In this document: positions 1 through 5,034 of the stretch, piece after piece | Layout of the letters: every line of letters begins with the position of its first letter | Numbering within the stretch: position 1 is the stretch's first letter | Assembly (NCBI GenBank): GCA_011526335.1 | Contig: WTJB01000222.1 | Coordinates: forward strand, 1-5,034 | Reading direction: 5' to 3' | Length of the DNA stretch: 5,034 bases | Origin: Candidatus Arcticimaribacter sp. | Lineage (GTDB): Bacteria; Bacteroidota; Bacteroidia; Flavobacteriales; Flavobacteriaceae | Translations under genes and position numbers: made by a program | Notes under the pieces: model-generated | What the model was told of the DNA's origin: nothing | The model's database searches: none | What the model saw: only the letters and a program-made list of their open reading frames with translations

Positions 1-719
1 GGCTTTTAACAATGTACACTGAAGAATTTATTGGAGAAAATGGGGAAGAGAAAACAAACAACTGGTTTGACTCTATGGAAAGTATATCAATGACCCCATA
101 TAAAGTTATCCCGCTTAGTTTAGAGGACGGATCTTACCGTCATATACTCGCCTGGTCAAAAGAAGAGCGCGTTTATAAAAACGGATCTTATGAAAAACTT
201 GACCTTATGGAACAATTTCGATTGGATGCTTCTGGAAAGGTAGCCGGCTTTAAACAGTGGGTAGCCATGGACTCAGTAAACTTTGGTCGCCGATACGGTG
301 GGAAATATTTTGGGAAAAAAGAAGGAGAATACAGTGGGAGACCCTTTATGTTTTCGAACAGAAACGAAACAAAAGCAATAGAGGCGCTTGCTGCCGCCTA
401 CAATCGTATGGATATTGACGGCATGCGTGAAATCTTTGGAGAAACATTTACCTCAAATGACTATGAAGGCAATAAAATGACACTTAAAAATAGTGAAATG
501 AAGGATTTCTTTGCTCCTTTTGCTTCAGTGAATTGGACACTCTACTCTATTATCCCCATTAAAATTGCCAATACCGACGCTTCTTCAGGAGTAATTGTAT
601 ATTCTCATGAAAAAAGAAACTTTAAAAACGGAACAACCTGGGAAAAAGACCTGATGGAAATTTTCTATTTTGATTTAGATGGAAAAATTACCGGAATGGA
701 ACAATTTGCTAAACCCTAA
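1..719 (+). CDS. Tandem NTF2/SnoaL-like domain protein, 5'-truncated by the window edge
   Basis: The frame is open from the first base. The first ATG is at 12, but the codons before it (Leu-Leu-Thr) are in frame and fit the protein, so that ATG is probably internal. From that Met there are 235 residues ending at TAA 717-719. The protein holds two copies of an alpha+beta module. The second starts with a helix at residues 118-141 (core ALAAAYNRMDIDGMREIF) typical of NTF2/SnoaL-like folds. Both copies end in closely matching strands: KNGSYEKLDLMEQF at 56-69 and KNGTTWEKDLMEIF at 205-218, each followed by D..GK..G...Q. Copy 1 lacks its opening helix, which must be encoded upstream. NTF2-like proteins range from small enzymes to ligand-binding proteins, and no catalytic set is evident here, so the function is unknown. 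Whether it has a signal peptide or lipobox cannot be seen. A strong terminator follows 18 bases after the stop. The fold call is by recognition of pattern, not by search. Confidence 0.8.
   Translation, partial: LLTMYTEEFIGENGEEKTNNWFDSMESISMTPYKVIPLSLEDGSYRHILAWSKEERVYKNGSYEKLDLMEQFRLDASGKVAGFKQWVAMDSVNFGRRYGGKYFGKKEGEYSGRPFMFSNRNETKAIEALAAAYNRMDIDGMREIFGETFTSNDYEGNKMTLKNSEMKDFFAPFASVNWTLYSIIPIKIANTDASSGVIVYSHEKRNFKNGTTWEKDLMEIFYFDLDGKITGMEQFAKP
12..263 (+). repeat. Protein-level repeat unit 1 of the NTF2-like gene (incomplete)
   Basis: Residues 1-84 counted from the ATG at 12 form the first module without its N-terminal helix. Its last 37 residues match the end of the second module: the spans WSKEERVYKNGSYEKLDLME and YSHEKRNFKNGTTWEKDLME align without gaps. 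The similarity is at protein level and implies an old internal duplication. Confidence 0.65.
363..716 (+). repeat. Protein-level repeat unit 2 of the NTF2-like gene (complete)
   Basis: Residues 118-235 form a complete module: an opening helix, then strands ending in KNG......DLME.F, D.DGKITG and a terminal Q-F. The segment MREIFGETF at 138-146 lines up with LLTMYTEEF at the very start of the window. This is the reason to place the true gene start upstream. Confidence 0.65.
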
Positions 720-737
720 AGGGAATACATCACGTTT

Positions 738-764
738 AAAAAACCCTCCTAGGAGGGTTTTTTT
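738..764. terminator. Intrinsic terminator, probably bidirectional
   Basis: The 14-base perfect palindrome CCCTCCTAGGAGGG (744-757) can fold with five G/C-rich pairs and a CTAG loop. It is flanked by six A on the left and seven T on the right, which extend the stem by A-T pairs and give a U-tract on either strand. It begins 18 bases after the stop of the NTF2-like gene. It therefore ends that transcript and insulates the genes downstream. The gene to the right also points rightward, so function on the minus strand is possible but not needed by the layout. Confidence 0.92.
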
Positions 765-837
765 GTGCAAACAAAAGAACCACAAGCTGGCCGTAAAATA
801 ATTCTTATCTTTAATCACTATATTTTAACAAAGACCA

Positions 838-1701
838 ATGAATTTTAAGACGCTTGCCACTTTTGTTTTGGTAGCCTTGGGATTGTTTTCTCCCAGTTTT
901 GCACAAGATGAAAGAGTTCAGATAAAAGATTTTATCGTTGAACACCGTGGATTGGATAACATCAGAGGAGAAATTGTTCCGATTAATATTGACGAAATCA
1001 AAAAAAAGATCAACTTTTTTATCGATGAAAAATATCCCGATGTAGTCAAATTTACTGACAATATCATCTGGGATGCCTATCATACTTTTACCAGTCATTC
1101 TTATCGGCGACACTACCACAGTTTCATTGCACGTGTAATCATCAATGAACTCGACGAAATTCGGTTTATAGAAGTAGATTATAATCCTTACTCAAAAACA
1201 GTATCGGGACCGTATAAATGGTCTATTTATGAAGAAGATTTTTACGTAGATCCTTTTTACTTGGAACGCGAGCGAAGAAAACCCGACTTGGTTGCCTTGG
1301 AAATTGCCAACCAAGAACAAAAACCTACCCTAGAAGACTTGACCGGAGAACATGCCAACTATGTTCAGATGATTGAAGAAAAAAACAATGGTCAAAACGA
1401 ATTGGTGCCGCTGAACATCAATCGCATCAATAAAATGGTGAAAAATTTTGTGCGCGAAAATTTTGACAATGTAGAATACACCCGAAATATCATATGGAAT
1501 TCCTATTCCACCTTTATCAGTCCCTACAGCAAACATCATTATCACAGCTTTATCGCACAAGTAAGGGTAAAAGGTTTTCGTCAGCGAAAATATATCGAAG
1601 TATTTTACAACCCGCTGACCGAAAAAATATCCAGTGATTTTGTTTGGGATGATGAAAATGGAAAATTCTATCGTCCCTTAAATGACTTGGAAACCAAGTA
1701 A
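838..1701 (+). CDS. Secreted protein of unknown function with a duplicated module
   Basis: This complete gene encodes 287 residues, and I do not recognise its family. Residues 1-22 are a typical Sec signal peptide: Lys4, a hydrophobic core LATFVLVALGLF, then SPSFA with likely cleavage before Gln23. There is no lipobox cysteine, so the product should be periplasmic or released. The mature part is two copies of one module, about residues 27-128 and 176-270, joined by a charged linker (about 140-170). Each copy runs VP.NI..I...., then NIIW..Y.TF (75-84 and 217-226), then HYHSFIA (92-98 and 234-240), then IEV.YNP (111-117 and 253-259), and ends near a Trp. Seventeen of 29 residues are identical over 72-100 versus 214-242. 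The paired His of HYH could bind metal, but this is a guess. The start is the ATG preceding the signal peptide; no clear Shine-Dalgarno site is seen, as usual in Bacteroidota. The upstream terminator makes it the first gene of its unit. Confidence 0.85.
   Translation: MNFKTLATFVLVALGLFSPSFAQDERVQIKDFIVEHRGLDNIRGEIVPINIDEIKKKINFFIDEKYPDVVKFTDNIIWDAYHTFTSHSYRRHYHSFIARVIINELDEIRFIEVDYNPYSKTVSGPYKWSIYEEDFYVDPFYLERERRKPDLVALEIANQEQKPTLEDLTGEHANYVQMIEEKNNGQNELVPLNINRINKMVKNFVRENFDNVEYTRNIIWNSYSTFISPYSKHHYHSFIAQVRVKGFRQRKYIEVFYNPLTEKISSDFVWDDENGKFYRPLNDLETK
976..1221 (+). repeat. Protein-level repeat unit 1 of the duplicated secreted protein
   Basis: This covers residues 47-128, from VPINI to the YKW that ends the module, and carries NIIWDAYHTF and HYHSFIARV. 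A weaker match may extend it to about residue 27 (VQ..FI.E against VQMIEE in copy 2). Confidence 0.75.
1405..1647 (+). repeat. Protein-level repeat unit 2 of the duplicated secreted protein
   Basis: This covers residues 190-270, from VPLNI to the FVWD region, and carries NIIWNSYSTF and HYHSFIAQV. The DNA of the two copies is only patchily similar (for example AATATCATCTGG against AATATCATATGG), so the duplication is old and held by protein-level selection. Confidence 0.75.
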
Positions 1702-1803
1702 ACTTTTGTGCATCGTCTCTAGTAGCCTAGGGGGTTAAATTTTTGAGCAAAAAACAACACGAATCGTACTTAGTATTTCTAGATTCTTTATTTTCATCGC
1801 TGT
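1702..1803. other. Intergenic gap before the receptor gene, no firm regulatory site
   Basis: This 102-base AT-rich gap contains no convincing hairpin terminator. A T-run ending in TTG (to 1745) and a TAGTATTT stretch at 1771-1778 faintly resemble the Bacteroidota -33 (TTG) and -7 (TAnnTTTG) elements. The spacing and match are poor, so no promoter is called. The receptor may be read through from the upstream gene or from a promoter I cannot identify. Confidence 0.4.
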
Positions 1804-4200
1804 ATGCATAACAAGTATCTCCTTCTTTTTCTATTCCTGTTTTGTGGGCTGTTTGCACAGGCACAAAAGGTAGAAAGTATTGTCTTTGGGGATATTCAAC
1901 GGGTTTCCGGCTCTTATTTTAATCTCGAAGGAATTGTCTCGGGAAACAATGGCCCTTTGGAAGACATCAATATACTTCTCCCCGGATTGGGAAGGGGTAC
2001 GCTGTCAGACAGCAATGGAAAATATGCCATTACGCTGCCCTTGGGTACGCATGTACTCGAGCTTAGCGCATTGGGGTATGAGAGTAAAATTTATCAAATA
2101 GAAATTTATCAAGACGGGAAGCTAAATGTATTTTTAGAAGAAGCCACAGAAAACCTTGACGAGGTCGTTATTGTGAGCAATGAAAAAACGCTTTTGGAAA
2201 GCGAGATGATTGGAAAAACGACCCTAAATACGGCGGAGTTAAAAGAAATTCCGCTTTTATTGGGAGAACAAAATATTCTAAAAGCCGCTACCCTACTGCC
2301 CGGCATCTCGACCACAGGAGAGGCCGCCACAGGGTTTAATGTTCGGGGAGGAAAGGCCGATCAAAATTTAATCCTACTCAACGGAACTCCCATTGTAAAT
2401 CCCAATCATTTTTTTGGCATCTTTCAGGCATTAAATCCTTTTGCCATAGAAAGTTTGAATGTGTATAAAGGAAACATTCCGATCGAATATGAAGGACGTA
2501 CTTCTTCCGTTTTTGAAATCACGACCCAATCTCCATCCACATCAGTGCCAAAGGGCGATATTTCGGTTGGACCAATCACGGCAAATGCATCCGTTCAACT
2601 GCCTGTCCGCAAAGACAAGTCTGGGCTGCTATTGGGCTTTCGATCAGCACATTCCGATTGGATTTTAAAAGCCCTGAAAGATCCTAAACTCAAAAAAAGT
2701 TCTGCTTCCTTTTTAGACGGTATTCTTACCTATGAAGATCAAATTGGTGCTAAGGACAAAATCAGTGCGACAACCTATTACAGTCAAGATGCTTTTAGTA
2801 TCACCTCAGATTCACTCTACCGTTATTCCAACGCCCTGGCTGCCATAAATTGGAAACATCAATTCAATGAAAAAAACAGTGTAGACGTATTGGTAAATCA
2901 TAGCGGATATGACTTTGCCATCCGATATGACGGTGGGGTATCCGATAATTTTGAAAGAGGATTCCAAATGAAAACGCAAGGGGTAAAACTTAAGTTTACT
3001 TCTTTGGTTGATTCGTTGCATACCCTTACCTATGGGGCTAACCTTACACGCTATGGTATAGTGCCGGGGACTATACGCCCCTTGTCTTCTACCGATTTGA
3101 TCTTAAAAAGAAGTTTGGAGGATGAAAATGCCCTGGAGGGGAGTCTTTATTTCTCAGATCGGATCGATTTTTCAGAACGTTTACGGGTCAGCTTTGGCAT
3201 TCAATTGGCAATATATGCTGCCTTTGGCCCCTACACTGAAAACGAATACCAAGAGGGAATTCCCAAAAGTGATTTGACTGTACTAACGACCAACACCATC
3301 CCAAAAGGGGACGTTTTTGCGCGCTATGCCTACCCCAGTTACCGCATTGCAGGACGCTATAAGATTGGAGAAAATACCGCCATAAAATTTGCGGCACTCC
3401 GTATGTATCAATTCATACACAGCCTCACCAATAACACTACTGCATCTCCTATAGACACCTGGCGTATTTCTACAAATCACCTTTTGCCGCAATCTTCAGA
3501 TCAAATTTCTCTGGGGGTGTTTAGTTACTTTGACAATGCTGCGATAGAAGTAGGAATCGAGGGGTTTTATAAAAAGCAAAACAACTTGGTCGACTTTAAG
3601 ACAGGCGCCCAACTCTTTCTTAACCCTTTTATAGAAACGGAAGTAATTCAGGGCAAAGGAAAGGCCTATGGCGTAGAACTTTTGATACGTAAAAAATCCG
3701 GAAAACATACCGGATGGTTGGGCTATACCTTTTCGCGATCTTTGATACAGCTCGATAGCCCTTTCTCTGAAGAACGTGTGAACAATGGAGACTTTTTTCC
3801 GACCAACTATGACAAACCCCATGATGTAAATCTTACCTGGACCTATGCGTTGCATCCCAACCTGAGCTTCTCTAGCAATCTCACCTACCAAACAGGAAGG
3901 CCGGTAACCCTCCCCAGCGGGAACTATATTTTTAATCAGGCCGAATATGTTTTGTTTAGCGATCGCAATGAATTTCGTATCCCAGACTATTATCGCGTTG
4001 ATCTAAGCTTGAATTACAACAAAAAAACAGGGAAAAAAAGGCGAATAAAAACCAGTTGGAATGCCTCGGTGTATAACGTCTTTGGGAGAAATAATCCTTT
4101 CTCTGTATATTTTGTTACTCAAAATGGAGAAATCAAGGGACGCCAAAGTTCCATCTTTAATGTTCCTATTCCTGCCATAAATTTAAATTTTTCGTTTTAA
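1804..4200 (+). CDS. TonB-dependent outer-membrane receptor with N-terminal carboxypeptidase-regulatory-like domain
   Basis: This complete 798-residue receptor should import a scarce ligand across the outer membrane using TonB-ExbBD energy. Residues 1-20 are a signal peptide (LLLFLFLFCGLFAQA, cleavage before Gln21). Residues about 38-112 are a carboxypeptidase-regulatory-like beta-sandwich (LEGIVSGNNGPLEDINILLPG, then GTLSDSNGKYAITLPLGTHVLELSALGYE). Then comes LDEVVIVSN at 118-126, the usual junction and possible TonB box. The plug domain spans about 140-245 and shows the classic LPGIST, FNVRGGKADQNLILLNGTPI and NPFAIESLNVYKGNIP signatures. The remainder is the beta-barrel, with YNVFGRNNPFSVYF near the end and a terminal Phe typical of barrel proteins. 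It lacks an STN signalling domain and the SusC-specific plug signature, and is shorter than the roughly 1000 residues of SusC, so it is not a SusC protein. The ATG at 1804 is chosen because the signal peptide follows directly. The ligand is unknown. Confidence 0.95.
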   Translation: MHNKYLLLFLFLFCGLFAQAQKVESIVFGDIQRVSGSYFNLEGIVSGNNGPLEDINILLPGLGRGTLSDSNGKYAITLPLGTHVLELSALGYESKIYQIEIYQDGKLNVFLEEATENLDEVVIVSNEKTLLESEMIGKTTLNTAELKEIPLLLGEQNILKAATLLPGISTTGEAATGFNVRGGKADQNLILLNGTPIVNPNHFFGIFQALNPFAIESLNVYKGNIPIEYEGRTSSVFEITTQSPSTSVPKGDISVGPITANASVQLPVRKDKSGLLLGFRSAHSDWILKALKDPKLKKSSASFLDGILTYEDQIGAKDKISATTYYSQDAFSITSDSLYRYSNALAAINWKHQFNEKNSVDVLVNHSGYDFAIRYDGGVSDNFERGFQMKTQGVKLKFTSLVDSLHTLTYGANLTRYGIVPGTIRPLSSTDLILKRSLEDENALEGSLYFSDRIDFSERLRVSFGIQLAIYAAFGPYTENEYQEGIPKSDLTVLTTNTIPKGDVFARYAYPSYRIAGRYKIGENTAIKFAALRMYQFIHSLTNNTTASPIDTWRISTNHLLPQSSDQISLGVFSYFDNAAIEVGIEGFYKKQNNLVDFKTGAQLFLNPFIETEVIQGKGKAYGVELLIRKKSGKHTGWLGYTFSRSLIQLDSPFSEERVNNGDFFPTNYDKPHDVNLTWTYALHPNLSFSSNLTYQTGRPVTLPSGNYIFNQAEYVLFSDRNEFRIPDYYRVDLSLNYNKKTGKKRRIKTSWNASVYNVFGRNNPFSVYFVTQNGEIKGRQSSIFNVPIPAINLNFSF

Positions 4201-4201
4201 G

Positions 4202-5034
4202 ATGATGAAAAAGCATTGGATAAATCGACTTCTATTGATAAGCATAGCCTGCCTGTTGTATGCGTGTACAGAGGACTATGATTTTGAGCGAGAAGATTTT
4301 GAAAATATTTTAATTGTAGATGGTAACATCACCAATCAGCTAAAGAAGCATAAAGTTTTTTTAGGGCGCTCTTTCGCCTTTAACAGCGAACCCACGCTAG
4401 AATCGGGGGCCCAAGTAGAGGTAAGAAGTAGCGAAGGAGAACGTTTTCTTTACAGAGAAAAAGACGATCATAGCTATGAAGCGGTAACGGCTTTTGCCGC
4501 AGAAGCCGGAAAAACATACAGTGTATACATTATCACTTCCGACGGAAAAGAATACGCCTCAGAGGCAATGGGATTACCGGCTGTAAGTCATCTAGAAGTT
4601 TTAGAAGCACGGGCAACAACAAATGACTTGGATGAACCAGGCATTGGGGTTTACATTGATGCAGAAAGTCCCACAAATGATGCTCATCTCTATCGTTTTG
4701 AATATGAAGAGACCTATAAAATAGTCGCCCCCCGTTGGACGCCCTACGATGCTATTGTGCGTTTTGAGGGGACCAATACCTTCCGTACCGATGTCATCCT
4801 CCGCGAAACCGAGGAACGCACCTGTTATGGTACGGCCTATTCCGAAAAAATTCATTTGCAATCTACCCTAGATCAATCTCTAGACCGTATCGATCAGGAA
4901 GAAATTATCTTTTTACCCTTGGACAACCCCAAGTTGATTCATCGATACGCCATACTCGTACGGCTTTTGGTAGAAAACCCCAAAACCTATACTTACTTTG
5001 AAACTTTAAAGAATTTGTCGGTAAAATCGTCTAA
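4202..5034 (+). CDS. DUF4249-type outer-membrane lipoprotein, 3'-truncated by the window edge
   Basis: The start is one base after the receptor stop (ATGATG at 4202-4207; either ATG is possible). The frame stays open for 277 codons to the window end, whereas DUF4249 proteins are usually about 350-400 residues, so roughly the last quarter is missing. Residues 1-21 form a lipoprotein signal (KK, then RLLLISIACLLYA) with the lipobox LYAC giving an acylated Cys22. The mature start CTEDYDFERED is rich in acidic residues, like Bacteroidota surface-export signals. The next segment, FENILIVDGNIT (33-44), is the typical DUF4249 opening, followed by beta-rich modules (AGKTYSVYIITSDGKEY, 102-118). The CYGTAYSEKIHLQST segment (208-222) and RYAILVRLLVENPKTYTYFETLK (248-270) also match the family pattern as I recall it. 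DUF4249 members have no established biochemical role but recur beside TonB-dependent receptors. By analogy with SusD, a ligand-capture or lid role is inferred. Tight spacing implies translational coupling to the receptor. Confidence 0.85.
   Translation, partial: MMKKHWINRLLLISIACLLYACTEDYDFEREDFENILIVDGNITNQLKKHKVFLGRSFAFNSEPTLESGAQVEVRSSEGERFLYREKDDHSYEAVTAFAAEAGKTYSVYIITSDGKEYASEAMGLPAVSHLEVLEARATTNDLDEPGIGVYIDAESPTNDAHLYRFEYEETYKIVAPRWTPYDAIVRFEGTNTFRTDVILRETEERTCYGTAYSEKIHLQSTLDQSLDRIDQEEIIFLPLDNPKLIHRYAILVRLLVENPKTYTYFETLKNLSVKSS

Noticed and set aside
819..826. TATATTTT as a Bacteroidota -7 element (TAnnTTTG) for the secreted-protein gene
   Set aside because: It lacks the final G, has no TTG at a suitable distance upstream, and would leave a leader of only a few bases before the ATG at 838.
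811..1119. Minus-strand open frame of 102 codons
   Set aside because: It overlaps the start and signal peptide of the secreted-protein gene, and its product shows no domain, so it is a shadow frame.
1717..1733. CTAGTAGCCTAG region as a terminator after the secreted-protein gene
   Set aside because: It forms at most a short weak hairpin with no following T-tract at the right distance, unlike the strong structure at 738-764.
3496..3891. Minus-strand open frame of 131 codons inside the receptor gene
   Set aside because: It lies wholly antisense to the well-supported beta-barrel coding region and has no recognisable features.
4601..4861. Minus-strand open frame of 86 codons near the right end
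   Set aside because: The + strand frame here is continuous and matches a DUF4249-type lipoprotein, so the antisense frame is a by-product.
1804..5034. SusC/SusD polysaccharide utilisation locus
   Set aside because: The receptor lacks the SusC plug signature and length, the lipoprotein is DUF4249-type rather than SusD-like, and no carbohydrate-active enzyme is present in the window.

Overview
The window looks like chromosomal DNA from a member of the Bacteroidota, probably a flavobacterium-like organism. The base composition is moderately AT-rich and the starts lack clear Shine-Dalgarno sequences. It carries a TonB-dependent receptor with an N-terminal carboxypeptidase-regulatory-like domain, followed directly by a DUF4249-type lipoprotein, a pairing characteristic of this phylum. 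All four genes lie on the + strand. No RNA genes, mobile elements or CRISPR arrays were seen, and no gene-free stretch exceeds about 120 bases.

Layout: (1) From the left edge to 719 is the 3' part of a gene for a tandem NTF2/SnoaL-like protein. Its reading frame is open to the window edge, so the true start lies outside. (2) A strong palindromic intrinsic terminator at 738-764 closes that unit. (3) From 838 to 1701 is a secreted protein of unknown function made of two copies of a module of roughly 80 to 95 residues, with a shared NIIW...Y.TF...HYHSFIA signature. (4) From 1804 to 4200 is a complete 798-residue TonB-dependent outer-membrane receptor. (5) From 4202 to the right edge is the N-terminal 277 residues of a DUF4249-type lipoprotein. 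It starts one base after the receptor's stop and is cut off by the window end.

The receptor and the lipoprotein almost certainly form one transcription and translation unit and probably act together at the outer membrane: the receptor as the energised channel, the lipoprotein as a surface-exposed or periplasm-facing accessory. The substrate cannot be read from the sequence. The duplicated secreted protein lies 102 bases upstream on the same strand without an evident terminator between, so co-expression is possible but unproven. The NTF2-like gene is separated from the rest by the terminator and is probably unrelated in function.
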